A DNA stretch of 64,000 nucleotides from Siniperca chuatsi (taxonomy: Eukaryota; Chordata; Actinopteri; Centrarchiformes; Sinipercidae), in NCBI RefSeq assembly GCF_020085105.1, contig NC_058048.1, positions 5,638,862-5,702,861 of the forward strand, in the 5' to 3' direction. The position numbers and the translations under genes were made by a program. Below, in pieces: positions 1-32,547 of this stretch. The notes under the pieces are model-generated. The model worked only from the letters and a program-made list of their open reading frames with translations, had not been told where the DNA came from and did not search any database. Every line of letters starts with the position of its first letter. The stretch's first letter is position 1.

Positions 1-122
1 CACATAAAGTGTATCGATACAGTGGCGACACTTTAATCAATCAGATGGGATGTGTGGGATTGCTTTGTGTCAGCAGAGTAACCACATCTGTCTGTGTCAC
101 TAATCTGCTCTTTCTCCTGCAG

Positions 123-18951
<18,829 letters not shown>

Positions 18952-21476
18952 ACCGGGGGGGGGGGAAGAACGGAGAAGAAAATGTTTTGTTTTTTTTAAA
19001 CTGGAGAGGACGAGCTACACTAAAAAGAGAAGGACAGAGAGAAGAAGAGAGGGGAGGGGAAAGTGATCATGCGACACGTGTGATAAATCCCTTCACCCTG
19101 TCCACCCTGACGCCGCTGCACCTCTCGCAGTTCATCTGCATTTAGGCGACTCACTCCTCCCTTACATTCCCTATAAACACACTCACACCATTTTACTGCC
19201 AATCATACGTGGTCAGATGTGACACCCAGTTTCACCCTCTCTGATACTATACACTGTGAGAACCCTGACACACACGCCTCTTCAAGCCCCATGGAGAGCC
19301 CCACTCCCTCAGCTGCATCTCTTAACTGAGGAGAAAATAGACTAATGGGAGAAAGAAGCAGTGGCGAACTCTTTATATCCCCCCAAATGACTCCTCTACA
19401 CATCTTTTCTTCACTCTTGTCATTTTTATTTCTCGCTGTTTTAGCCGTCACTGGTTTAGAGAAGAAGAAGAAGGAGGAGAAGATGCCAGCTAACGGAAAG
19501 CCACAGTGAGGAGAGACAAATAAATCTAAAAAAAAAAAGTGTTGTGAACATGTACAGCAGTAACCATGATGACCTTTGCTTTCTGATTGGTCCAGGTTTG
19601 TCTGAGGTGCCGTTCACCCAGTAACACAAGTGGTGCCCTTGGTCATAGTATCTCTGCTTCCTGCTAACTGAATAAGAATCCCGGGACAGCAGTATTGGTA
19701 GCAGTTTGGATTTAAACACACTATGTTGGATTTTTAATCAGCACATGATGCACAGAAAAGTTAGGCAAGAAAGCACTGCGGCATGTCTGCGTGAGTGTCA
19801 CAGAGTGCAGTGAGAAAAACTGGTTGGTTTGTGGGGTTAGCTAAACTACGCTGCATGATGCCAGGGTTAGTGCTGGTCCTTTATTACAGTTTCACTCAGT
19901 CACAGTTTCACTCAGTCACTTGTGTGAAATATGTAACGTTTGTTGTCCCCAAAATGTATTAACTTGCAATATGATCGCAGATGTGTTAAATCTTTGTTCC
20001 CTATACATGATCTGACGATGCGGAGGAGGGAATGTGTTTAGAGTAGGTAGACGGGACTAAGATATAAGATATGATGTGTTTTTTTTAAAGGTTGGAGGTG
20101 GAGCCCTGCGTTATTCTACTCACTACACACATGAATTTAGAGTCTCGATTCGTTGTAGCAATAAGTGCTTCTGTGAGGTGCTGGGCAACATGTTGACACA
20201 ATCACACACAGACAGGCCGACCATGTACATTTTATGGACTGTATTTCTAAATCAAAAAGGTGCTAGCTGAATAACAGGAATATGTTTTTTGCGTTTTGCT
20301 TTAAGGGGCAGTTGAGGTCATTTTACCACAAAGGCAACAAATTGCCATCAAATTACTCACAAGAGCTGTTTCTTTATTCGTTGACGCAGTGGAGTCCAAA
20401 GAACCAATCAAGTTACCATTTCAAATTACTACTTTGCTCTTGGTTTCTTATCAGTTTTGTGGTAATTCTGCACCATAACACAAAGTGCAACCACAGCAGC
20501 AGCTCTGGGAAACTTGAATTCAGCTCTTACAGACATAAAGGGAGACTTTCTTGAAGGTAGCAGGCTGATAAAGACGCATTCCTCCAGCTTCTGAGAAAAG
20601 TGAAGTGTGAATAGACACAACGCACACAATAGAGTCTTTGTCTTTGAAAGAAATGAACAGAAGCACGGAGTGTGTCGAGAATGATACAGGGAGATAATAA
20701 TTGCTGTTTGATTAACCCTGCCGTCTTCAAATGCCATACAGGGAAGCTCCTCAGATATTTCCTGCCTGGCAGTAACTGACAGAGGCACTTCCAAAGATAG
20801 CCATGACCCTCAGAGTGCCTCTCTATGTACAGATGATGGGACGAGTGGATCCAGGCAGGTTGTGGCGCACCCAGTCCCTCTCTCCCTCCATCTATCCATC
20901 CATCTATCGCTTTCATCCACCCAGCCGTCTGCAAACACGTCTTGAAATGTTTCCTGATGAAAGGTGACAGAGCTGAGAGACAAGCCTCTGCTGCCATCGG
21001 ATGCTCCCGATGAATGACTAAGTGAGAAATGAATGGCACATGATGCACTTTAGACCTATAGAAATGGACCTCAGTCATGTATTTCTGAACGACCTGTATC
21101 GTACACGCAGTGCATGGCTGCTTACTAGTGGTGCATGATGCAAAGAATGTATACTCAGAGCTTCAGATGTAGATTTTTAATTCAGAAAATGGGAACGGAA
21201 AGATGCTGTTATTTTTTTATATTCACCGAAAAAAAACTTTAGCTTTCTTATGTTCATTGCCTTTATCTGCACGGACAGTGTGGCGGAGTCTTGTCTCTCA
21301 GTTCAGGAACTTTCATAAGCGTGGACATTCCAATCAGAACTGTAGACCTATTCATCCTTTCTAAACTGCATGAGTGTGTTATCTGTAAAGGAGCAAAGAG
21401 AATTGTATGGAGTAAAATTGGTGCAGTAATTATTTAACTGTGTAGATAGATGACAAATGTGAAGAAACTTGTGGGA

Positions 21477-21536
21477 AAAAAAGTGCATTTATAATTAAAG
21501 TTTTGGAAAAAAGTGCATTTATAATTAAAGTTTTAT
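21477..21536. repeat. Tandem duplication of about 29 bp
   Basis: AAAGTGCATTTATAATTAAA occurs twice in succession with flanking sequence, in the slc43a2 3'UTR. Confidence 0.85.
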
Positions 21537-21604
21537 ATAGATATAACTAAAGTCATATTTATGCATATTATATATATATTTGCCTGTCAAACTGAATAGA
21601 CAGC

Positions 21605-21671
21605 TCAGATTTGTTCCCCAGGTAAAATGACGTCATTTTCCCACTAGAGCTCAGTTTGGGAACAAATCTGA
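21605..21671. other. Hairpin with CRE palindrome in the loop
   Basis: TCAGATTTGTTCCC (21605-21618) is perfectly inverted at 21658-21671. The 39-base loop contains AAAATGACGTCATTTT (21624-21639), itself a perfect palindrome around a consensus CRE. Confidence 0.85.
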
Positions 21672-21680
21672 AGTTCTGTG

Positions 21681-21684
<4 letters not shown>

Positions 21685-21728
<44 letters not shown>
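21685..21728. repeat. (TA)n microsatellite
   Basis: About 22 AT units. Confidence 0.95.
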
Positions 21729-21729
<1 letters not shown>

Positions 21730-23130
21730 AAATGCACACCGCTACGTTCCACAGGCACAAGATCGGTGTTGTTTTTGTTGTTTTGTTTCTAAACACTTGA
21801 GTGATACAACAATGTCAATTTGTGCATAGAGATGTACAAATGTAAATGTATTTGCAGTGCACAAATCTTGAATTACAAGTGTACAATTTTTGTTTTCACT
21901 TCACGAAACCTTATTCACATTTGCCATTCTTCTAAAACACGTAAATAATCACGGCACTAATTTAACTCCATAGAGTGTATCTCGTCGTGCTGGCGTGACC
22001 TGTCACTAATCTTCCTGTTAAGACTAGCGATGACAGGCAGGTGCAGACGCACTCTGATGCAGTTCTTCACTCCAGCACTACGAATGTGAGTGGTGATGGA
22101 CAGTGATTTTTCATTTTCCTGACCCATCCTGAACTCACTCTGTGGCTTAACATGAAATGAGCTCATCTACAGACTAATGTGACATCATGTGATAATTGAG
22201 CCTGGGTGTGTGAGTCATGAGTTACCAGGTGAAATCTTCATTCCCTTAAAAATGGGAAACCAATCAGCACTTTCCTTCACTGCCGTACCTTAAACAACTC
22301 ACCCTGCCCTCAGTGCCATCACCTTCCCAGTCTAACCCCAACCTCCTAGGATAGGGATTCTACAGTATGGTTTATTGATTGATGTATTGATTAATTGTTT
22401 ATTCTCTGAAGATGAATCCCAGCGTCAGCTTGTGCTTGCAGGTGTTTTTTTATGGTGTCTGATGATAGGAAATGAAGATTTCAGCTGGAACACAGACGGC
22501 TTGTTTCCCCTCCCCTGGCATGTACCTTTTGTATTTTTTCTACCTACCATGCTCCCGTTTAGTTTAGTTGTCTTTTATTAAGCTCTTGTTTCTCTGATGT
22601 TTACGAGAATGTGTATTTTCATGGTTTTATATTGTATATTTGGTTTTCTTACGTCTTGTATCACAGTATAGCCATTGTCGTCGGTATTTCAAGTCATTTT
22701 GTTTCAACTGAAAGGAAAAAAAGACAGATCAATATATGAAGCAAAATAAACACAATAATTTGTATAGATGTGTCTCTTATTTCAAATGATGATGTGATCA
22801 GAAACGATCACTGTGCGCACCACGGTGCAGAGGGGGGACAATACTTTTTCAGAGCAGCAGGGGTCAGACTCTCACTTGTAATACTGATACTCATGGTATG
22901 TGGGGTCAAAGAATGAAGAACAGAAGAGAATTATCTGCTTGACACGTGAGTGATGCACGAGACGACTCTGTAGGCAAACCTGTTGGGCAACAGCAACACA
23001 GAGTTTTCTCAGCACCGTTTTAATCACAGAGGAACACCCCAGGTGGACGCAAACTGTCTGAGTAGTCTCATAAACAGGTTGAACCAGAGTTGACGGTTTC
23101 TCCCTGCACTGGTTTGACCACACTGGGGCG

Positions 23131-23132
<2 letters not shown>

Positions 23133-23192
<60 letters not shown>
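23133..23192. repeat. (CA)n microsatellite
   Basis: About 30 CA units, uninterrupted. Confidence 0.95.
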
Positions 23193-23195
<3 letters not shown>

Positions 23196-23515
23196 TTCAG
23201 TGGGCTACTCCACCCTCTGAGAAGACAAGGAGATGTACACTATCCTTGTGCACCAACTGATGCTCACTGACCTGTGCTAAATAAAAGTGTGGGCAATCTT
23301 GCAATCTCTATGAGTTTGATGCCACATACAAAAACGTCTGTTAGGCTCATAAGGATCTTTGTGTCTGAAAATATGGTAAAGTTCACTCTGCAAATGAAAA
23401 GGATTGTGATTCTTTCTGGTTTACACCACAACAAACACATGTCAATGTTGAGGCTACTGCTTAAGTCGAACAACCACCTGTTATTCTTATTGTCACCGTG
23501 AGTATGAATCCATTC

Positions 23516-23610
23516 AATTCAATTCAGTTTTATTTACATAGCGCCAATTCATATCAGAAGTTATCTCATTGCACTTTTCCTATAGAGCAGGTCTAGACCT
23601 TACTTTTTAT
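23516..23610. repeat. LINE/SINE-type tail repeat
   Basis: ATTCAATTCAGTTTTATTTA followed by TAGCGCCAATTCA and GAGCAGGTCTAGACC, a pattern I recall from fish retroelement tails. A loosely similar short piece is at 24783-24845. Confidence 0.45.
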
Positions 23611-23899
23611 AATATTATTTACAGAGACCCAACAAATCCAATGACTATCATGAATATTTGAATGCTATTAGTTACAGAAGCAGCAATAATAGCAGTAGCA
23701 GTAGTAGCCTAGTGGTAAAGTATAACGCCTAAAACAGCAACCCTATGAGCTTGTAGGACAGTAATTAAAAGCAGCTTGTAGGGGTACTGCCAAGCATACA
23801 CATAAAGTCATAATCCCAACATAAAGTTCATATTGGTGAGGCTTGATAATGGTCCAACCAGCTGCACTTGAACGTTACATCAAGTTACCTGAAACTAAA

Positions 23900-24080
23900 G
23901 GTGGGTGTCTCCTCCTCCGTCGATGCCGCGCCCCTTCGGGCGCACACGGCATCTTCCAGGAAGAAACCCGGAGTAAAAAGCGTCAAGCGCTTGAATGAGC
24001 GGCTTCTGCCAGCTTTAAAAAGGATTTTCAGGGATTCCCACTCTCTCATATGCTGCTGTTTGGACGGAGGCACAGTCAAC
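23900..24080 (+). promoter_or_regulatory. pitpna: CpG-rich proximal promoter/5'UTR of pitpna
   Basis: The 180 bases before the pitpna ATG are locally CpG-rich (GTCGATGCCGCGCCCC, GGGCGCACACGGC) in an otherwise AT-rich surrounding, as expected for a broadly expressed gene. TSS position is not determinable. Confidence 0.45.
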
Positions 24081-25298
24081 ATGCTGATTAAAGAATTGTG
24101 AGTATCTTTACTTCTAAAATTGCGTTGTTGTTTTTTTTATCAGATAGAAGATAGAAACGGGCTATGTCACTGTCGCTCCGTTGGTCGATAACACTTATTA
24201 ACCTTTCTCAAATTATTAACTGTTAAGTTACATCGAAAAGGAGGCCGGGATAATGCTACCATTATTCAAAATGTATCTAAATCTCGCTAAGCTACGGTAT
24301 TTTGCATTTCTGACGGGCTCCCTGTGTTTCAGCACCATAGCTTGGTGGAGTTGTCAGAACTCCATATCAAGTTTATGTGGTTGTTAGCAAAAGTATGTAT
24401 GCTAGATGGATTACTATGAGAATGATAGTTATTCGGCATAGATAAGTTAGGTTGAGCTATATGTTTGAAACAGTAGTGTAAATCCACTAAACGTTTAGGT
24501 TTGGATTACACTGCCCGCTGCCGACCTAGGTTAACTAACTTGCTGACATTACACTGTACTTTGGTAGGAAAAGGGAGACTATGGGTGCGGCGAAACTACT
24601 TTCAAAGTCTAATTTCCATTGACTTCATGTATTCTTTGAGGTATTGATGAATGCCGAAGTGGAGAATTCCTCTCAAGTGTATAGAAAATATATTAATTCA
24701 CAATTCATAAGGCATGCGCGTGAATTTGTAAGAAAAGCCATCTCAAACCGGCAAATGTTTGGACAGAGTTTGGGCGCTTATGAAGTCAAGTCAAATTTAT
24801 TTACCTAGCCAAATTTTAAAAATCACAAATTTGACTCGAAGGGCTTGATTGAAGGGACTGAATTGAATGAATGAATTACTCTTTTAATTTCTATATTCTT
24901 GTAACTCTTGTTTTATGACAGCCATGTCATATGCACATCATTTCTGGAACAACATCCAGTAGCTAGCTGTCATCTGACCATGGTGCAAAGTACATTAAAA
25001 GGTTAGCCATGTTATTTTGCTTTGGAGGATCAGCCCGTGCCTCAAGAAATACTGCTTGCAAAATAAGATAAATGGACCCATCATGGCCAGAACTTGTAAA
25101 CTGCAGTGTTTCTGTTAGTGCATGGGCACAGGCAAACCTATATCTTTTTCATCACACCAGTCATCAAGTTCATACGGGGAAGGCTCCTCTTTCACTCTGA
25201 TCTGTTCTAATGAAATATTCAGGCCCTGCTAGACTGGCAATAGGTGGCGATGAACTGGCTATTGTATCAAGGCATAGTAGAGAGGGATACACAAAGAA

Positions 25299-25338
<40 letters not shown>

Positions 25339-28300
25339 CAGGGTTTCCACCAAAAGTGCCAGGCATAGGCTATTTGTTCTCTCACATTGGCAGTCTTGAT
25401 TAGCCTGATCTCAGACAGAATTTCCAACTCGTTACGCCCCGTTTCCATCTTCAGCGGAGTGGGCGGATTTGAAGGCCTGAATCCAGGCAAAGTCTTGTTT
25501 GCAGTTTTGTAATTTCCTCTTCCTCTTCGCTAGGTTCCATGATAGTGGGACACTAGCAGAGAACTAACCAGTAGTCTTGCTACTTCCCATTGATCATTAC
25601 ATATAACTAGGGTGTGAGAGAGCTGGAGCCCTAGGGAGCAGGAACAACATATATTGTTATCTTTGCTTTGTTTTTATAGCTTTGTCTTCAGGTGCTGAGT
25701 GCTGACAGACATTGGTAGTTTCATTAGGTCCTTGCTGAACTGTCATGTCTAAATTGCCCGTGACAGTCACCTCTATAGGCCAGCTGATTGACCACTGATT
25801 TTTGGTGCACTGGAAGATTGTGTTTTTCCTGTCACCTTTATCTAGAAGTCAGATTTCTCATTGTGTGTTGGGAAAAACTCAAAAAACACACCCTCTAAAT
25901 TAAGTTGCAGGTGTGCCCTCAGCTCTTATTGGTTAAAGGAGCACTCCTCTGACTTTACTCATGAAGTTCAGTTTACTCGTCACGAGGAGTACTATCCAGC
26001 CTGTGAAAACAACTGTATGTCTTCTGTGGCTCTGGAGGGAACATTGGAATTGGGCTTGAGTCAGAGTTTATAACAGAATGCCTGCATTATAACTGAGGTG
26101 TGTGGGCTTTGGAATACGTGGGCATTTAGGAGGTAGAGAGGCTCTAATGAAAGACACTACTGAGTTGCATTGTGGAAAATATAGGATCCAGTGTTGTTGG
26201 AGCTTGACCCTTACTTGGGACTAAAAGTCAGGGTATCTCGGCCTCTGCTGCATTGATTGCCTTCCATTCTTTTCTAAATCTGTCTCTTGTGAGTCCCTCA
26301 ACTTTATGGAAGTGCAATACTAAATTGCTGGAGTACCTCTTTAATATATCGAGGTAGCAAGCACTAATTAGGTAACATATATCAAAATGAAACAAAAATA
26401 ACTCAATGACATTACTTCAGAGGTTCCTATTGATCCTAAAGGTTAAAGCAGCACTTCGACACATGCACTTAGTCTCTTTCTTGCCAAGAATTAGATGAGA
26501 AGATCACTACCATGTCTGTATGGATAATATGTGCCGTTAGCTGGAGCCAGCAGCCAGTTAGCTTAGCTTAGAAGAAACATTGGAATTCGGAGAAAACAGC
26601 TAGACTGGCTCTGTCCAAAGGTAACTCACTAGGAAACAGTCTGGCACATAACCGCCCCCGTAAAACAGTGAATTGTCCTTTTTATACTTAGATGTTTTTA
26701 CACGTTAAACAAACGTGAGATAAAAGCGAGATATAACGTGTTAATTAGGGAGCTTTAGAGGTGCTGGTAGGTGAATTTGATTATCTTTGGACAGCCAAGC
26801 TAGCTGTTTCCCCATTTTTCCACTCTTTATGCTAAGCTAAGCTAACCGACTGCTGGCTCAGGGCTACATATTTACCATACAAACTTGAGAGTGGTATCAA
26901 TCATTTCATCCAACTCTCTGCAATAAAGTGAATTTCCCAAAATGTCCAAATATTTCTTTAAATTCCACGTCTAGAATCCGTTTTGAAATGAATTAACTTG
27001 CAGGTTCATTTAGACTTTTTGGACATGTGACTATTGATGTGCTGAGATTATGTAATCAGAAGGCTGTTGTCTGTACGTTAAAGACAAAATGTTTATATGT
27101 TGACCTCTGATAATATATCCACATCTACTTCTTGTAGGTCAACAGTACAATCGTCATTGTTTTATTATCTGTTTTATCGCTGACTTGGATATCTGTGCTC
27201 TAATGAATGTCTTCTTGTTTTTGTTTTTTTTCCTCTGGTAGCCGAATTGTCCTGCCCATTTCAGTGGAGGAGGTAAGGACTCATTTGTTTACTTTTATTT
27301 GATCACGGACAGTGCATGATAATTGACATCAACGTAATGTAAATGTTCCAGATTTAGTAAAATAGCTAATATTCATTTAGAGTCCCCTTATCAGTTGGGT
27401 GTTTGGTTCTTATTGACTCAGACCATCGACAATTACAACCTAGAATTTCTGCACAGATCATTTATTCTAAATGCACATTTTAAGCACTTGTGCAGACTGC
27501 TTTGGCGGTAACTGAACCCCAAATGGCTCCCGAGGGCTGTGGCCCTCAGTGTATGAATGTGGTTGAATGCGATATGTAGCGTGTGAAGCGCTCTGAGTGA
27601 TTGGAAGACTAGAAATGCACTATACAAGTACAGTCCATTTACCATTTACTTTAGGCTGCCTGTAGATGCCCTTGCAGTTGAAACACTTAGTTATCAGGTC
27701 CAGAATGGATTTAGCTGTGTTTAATCTACGATACCATTGGCTGCTACCATGTTATCAAGAGAGCAGGTTCAGCCTCTTTACCTTTCCCCTTCATTAGAGT
27801 TCTGCTTTATGGAAGAACCATGAGGGTTTTATTAACCTTCCTCACTGCACTTGTATGTGAACCCCTTCCTTTTTATTACCTAAATGTTCTTGGCCCATTC
27901 TACGTTTCAATGCAAATGTTCCATACAACACCGTTCTCTTTGTTTTTCTATTGCTTAACACAAAGCAGAATCCAGTATTTCACTAAGCCGTAATCACTGT
28001 TTGCTGTATGACCGGCTTTTCCTCTGATCCCTTTCAGTGTGAAGCGTTAGCTGGATTCCTGCGTTAGTTGAGTAACTATAACTACGTGTCACAGTTATAA
28101 CAGCTCGAGCTGGATCAGATCGGAATGAAATATAGGTGGGCTCTGTAGTCTGTGAAATTAATCAGCATATCCTTCCATATGTGATGCTGCATTCACAGTT
28201 TTTGGAAACCAGGTTGGGTGGGTTACACTGGATCCTACACTTTTATTAGAACAGGCTTGTCTTTTAAATGCCCATGCCTTTTAAACTCCACCGACTGATG

Positions 28301-29707
28301 ACATCATCAGGGTTAATTTTTCAAACTTAATAAAGCTTCTCTGGAACCTCAGAAGACACTATACAACTGTCTTCACTGGCTGAATAGTACTCCTCATGAC
28401 AAGAAAACTGAGCTTGATGTGTAAAATTGGTGGAGTGCGCCTTTATTCAAGAAAATAATTGGCACATTAATAGATAATGAAAATAGTTGTTAGTTGCAGT
28501 ATTGCAATAATTTGCTATATTTTATACTGAACTGAAATGTTTTCACAGAAGTGATTAGAAAAATCTTCTCACAAGCATCTGTATGTCCATTTTAGGTAAT
28601 GTAACTGAATACAGCTCATTCATTTAATTTTGTATTTATTTTTAGAATAGAAGCTCTGTATGGAAAAGCTGTTGGACGATGATGGTTTCACACAACACTG
28701 CTTGGAGCCATGTCATTCTGACTGTTATTCACATGTGACTGAAATGCAGCATACGATTTTAACCAAGCGATGGCTGTCCTTATTATCAAGCAATAACGCC
28801 TTCATTCACAGTCCACACCTTGTTTTTGTCAGTAAATCGCATGATGTGAACCAGCAGGTTCACTTTTTCTCTGACAAACTTGACAGACAGAACACTTCAT
28901 GCCTCAACATGCTTTGTCCAATTTTGATGACCATCTCAGGTTCATCCTGTTTGTTGTTTGCGGCCAAATGTCGTGTTCCCTCTGCTGAGCTGCTCATTAA
29001 GTCTGACTGTCCTTGTCAAAGAGAAGACACTGGTTATACCCGACAAGTCACATTCCTGCGTTCCTACTCACAGTGGGAAGGCTGAGCATCCACAGCTAAC
29101 AACATAGGTTACTAGCCTGTAGCAGGGAGAAGAGGGCTTGGCTTGATTCAAATACAAGACTTGTGTCTAACAAAGCTACAGATGGCAGCTGATGTGTCAT
29201 CAGTGATCTCACCAACTGTAACTCAAATTTATAAACATTTAATAATCATATAGAAGAGACAATGACACTAACAACTTCTGTATTAGAAGCAGAAGCCTCA
29301 ATGGATAAAAATGCAGAACAACTTTCAACGTTTGTGTCACTGACTCTGTCACTGGTAGTATGTGACAGAGTCATATATATATATATCTCTCCAAGCGATA
29401 TCAACCAAGCGATGGCAACATCAGGAAAAAGAAACACGAAAAACTAGAGAAGTACCAAGGGCTCAGAGAAGAGCTGGAGAAGGCCTGGAAGGTGAAGGCG
29501 ACAGTGGTGCCCGTGGTCATCGGAGCACTCGGGGCAGTGACCCCCAAACTGGAGGAGTGGCTACAGCAGATCCCTGGAAGAACACCAGACATCTCGGTCC
29601 AGAAGAGTGCAGTACTGGGAACAGCAAAGATACTGCGCAGAACCCTCAAGCTCCCAGAGGACCTGAGCTCGAAGGATGAGACCACCCGCGGAGGGTGAAG
29701 GACAAAG

Positions 29708-29747
<40 letters not shown>

Positions 29748-31763
29748 CCATATTCACTGTTTCAGCATTGCATGACCCATCCTTTAGGCAACTCTGAAAA
29801 GATTTTCTGTGTGTGTGTTAAGTGGGAGTGTGTGGGCCTGGCCAGGCTAACAGCACTAGTGATGTGAGTCACTCTTTCCAGTGTCACAACACTTTTGCCT
29901 GACTCAGGAAGGGTTTGAACTATGGGGGTTGGAGAAGGAGGAAGAAGAAGAGGAAGAGAGGGGAAAAAAGTCAACAAAAGGCTTACTCTGCTGGTTTTCC
30001 TATGCTGAAGTCTGTGTCTGGGATATCTAAAGGAAAATGGTTAACCTACGGTCATTTCTGTGAATATTGAGGTCTCTCTTGGGTTATTATTGTAGTATGT
30101 TTTATTTATTTTGCCAGTTATATAGTAGTGTAACAACACTAATGTGCTTTTTTCCCCCCAGGAATACCTAAGCACCATGGGCAAACATCCAACACTGAAA
30201 GTGTTTAGGACGAAATAATCTAAATCTAATTTTTCAAAGATTGAGCTGCCCAGTGCGCTAGTTGGCCATTAGCCACTACTTAGCCAATGCTAAGCTAATG
30301 TAGAAGAAAACAAGGTTGATGAGAGCAGAGGGTTATGGGTCATAAAACCACAATGAGCTGAAAGATGCTAAAATGCTCCACAGAGCTGAGGGACACTGTA
30401 GAGTTGGTGATTATTCTCATTAGTACCTTAAAGATATTGGTTAATGCAACTTTAACGTCATTAGCCTAACCTAATTTCAGTAGTTTCACCTGTATCTTTC
30501 CTGCTATGAAAAGTTAAAATGGCTGCTGTGGAAAAGCTCTGTTACTATACAAACTGTCACTGATTAGCATACCTTCAACCGGAGAGAGAAGCTTATTATT
30601 AAAGGGTGATTCCTTCCAAAATCTTCTAAAAATTGATCAGCTTTTACTTGAAAACTTCCTTTAATCAACCCCATAAATGAATGTGCAGTTTTGGCTCCAG
30701 TGTCCAAGCACCAACACATGATTCGGAGTGAGAAAATTGATTTGAAGTCATTACTGTATAAATGTATCTGTAAACAACAATAACCATGCTCTCCTCTTTT
30801 GTCCCTCCAGTACCAAGTGGGTCAGCTGTTTGCGGTAGCAGAGGCCAGTAAGAGTGAGACGGGTGGAGGAGAAGGTGTGGAGGTGTTGGTCAACGAGCCC
30901 TATGAGAAGGATGGAGAGAAGGGACAGTACACCCACAAGATCTACCACCTGAAGAGGTATGCAGCTCAGCACTGCTACATTCACACAACTACGTACTGCG
31001 TACCTCACACTACCTGTTTGGCTCTAGAAGCTTGCAGAGCTAGCCCCCCACACACACACACACACTGTAGCTGGCGAGCTAACTAATAACATGCTAGCTA
31101 GCTCCTTTCTGTTTTCCACCTTGCTAATTGTCAGTTGTCAGTTAGCAAGGTGGTTAGCTCTGTCACTAACAGGACAATATATTGACACAGTTTATTCAAA
31201 AGGCGTATTTTTACGTTTTTGTATCGACTCCTGTCCCATAACTGTCTTAAACCATGCCTCTTTTGTGGAATAGTCTATACTCTGACAGAGGAGGTTAAAT
31301 AAAAGTGGATGGTGCAGCACAGTTAATAAGCTTCTTCCATTTTGGACTCTACGGCTGTCTTTTCCCACAAAGGTCAGCACTGTCAAGGAAGCATGCTGTT
31401 AGTCAACAGGGTAAATTTGCGTGTCAAAGTTGAACTCAAAGCGAAAAATGTTTTGAAAAATGCAGATTTTATCACCCTGCGAGCAAATCCAGTGATCCCG
31501 ATGATTCCATTGAAACAAAGTGATTTTGGCACAAAATTTTGCCGGTTTAAACTCTGTTTAACAAAGACCCTTATCAGAATGTCATGTTGGGCATAATGTT
31601 ACTGTACTTGCACACTTTAGCTGCATTCTGTCAAACTGCAAACATCATAGGACATTATAGGATTATAGTGGGAAAGCATTTCAAGTACAGGAAGCTGACA
31701 CTTAGCTAACACTATAAGAAAATACAAAATTGTACCTAATGCGTCCTATATTTCTGTAAGTCT

Positions 31764-31824
<61 letters not shown>

Positions 31825-32512
31825 AATACATTCAGCTGCAAGAATGTATTTTTTTTTTTTGTGATTGTGCATACTTGTGTGACTACATCAATGCCTGTTT
31901 GTGTCTCTGCAGTAAAGTGCCAGGTATTATCCGTGTGTTAGCGCCGAAAGGATCTCTCATGGTTCACGAGAAGGCCTGGAATGCATATCCTTACTGTCGA
32001 ACCAGTGAGTCCCAAACATACACACAACATGTTGGCTGACAATGAAAACACCACATACAGATCTGCAACCCATTCTCAGTCAGCGCCTTGTGGTGTTCTT
32101 GTACAGTAAAGACCAACACCAGCTGTTTGTTTGCAGTGCGTGTTGTGGAATTTCACAAATGAAAAGCTTGATGCTTGAAATCGGTGTATTATCTGAAACC
32201 TTGTCTCTCCTCCTCTTTCTGAACCATCCTCTTTCCATCACGGTCCACCTTTTCTTCTGACTCAGTCCTTACTGTAAGTATTCTTTTATTTTGAGTTTCC
32301 AAATAAAAGTTAAAATGAAGTTAAACTTTCTACATGTTTATCTTTTTATTCTAAATATGGGACTATTTGTATGACGATAATATAGGGAGTAGAGTTAAAA
32401 CTGAATAAAGTGCTCAGTGAAACATTCTTCAACTTAACACGCTGAAAGACGAGATGGTGACCATGTTAGACGAAAGGAGACACCGCAATGCAGTGATGAG
32501 CTTCACTTCACT

Positions 32513-32547
<35 letters not shown>

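Larger units (their letters stand above)
18952..22770 (+). other. slc43a2: Probable slc43a2 3'UTR
   Basis: No new coding exon is seen between the TAG and the AATAAA at 22745-22750. The stretch starts with a run of nine or more G, then includes a tandem duplication (21477-21536), a hairpin holding a CRE palindrome (21605-21671) and an (AT)n tract (21685-21728). The 183-codon antisense frame at 20527-21078 has no recognisable domain. The exact transcript end is inferred. Confidence 0.5.
22771..24080. other. slc43a2-pitpna intergenic region
   Basis: Contains a long (CA)n tract, a LINE/SINE-like tail at about 23516-23610 (TTTTATTTACATAGCGCCAA..., GAGCAGGTCTAGACC) and, from about 23880, a CpG-rich stretch leading into pitpna. 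No coding exon is seen. Confidence 0.6.
24098..27241 (+). other. pitpna intron 1
   Basis: Holds a (CA)n tract at 25302-25335 and a large inverted-repeat MITE at 26443-26961; otherwise no feature supported. Confidence 0.6.
27273..30810 (+). other. pitpna intron 2
   Basis: Contains a SINE/LINE-like tail near 27540-27650 (ending GTACAGTCCATTTACCATTT), a partial repeat at 28290-28445 and a LINE fragment at 29396-29698. The 141-codon frame at 28660-29085 shows no recognisable domain and no splice support. Confidence 0.55.

Noticed and set aside
20527-21078. 183-codon minus-strand frame
   Set aside because: Antisense to the probable slc43a2 3'UTR, no family motif, no promoter or splice support.
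22872-23189. Minus-strand 105-codon frame with a Cys-Val repeat
   Set aside because: Arises from the CA microsatellite in the intergenic region; no conserved content.
28660-29085. 141-codon plus-strand frame in pitpna intron 2
   Set aside because: No known motif; Cys/His content is not arranged as zinc fingers; no splice context.
29401-29757. 118-codon minus-strand frame with poly-Tyr/Ile start
   Set aside because: Produced by the TA repeat and the antisense of the LINE polymerase fragment.
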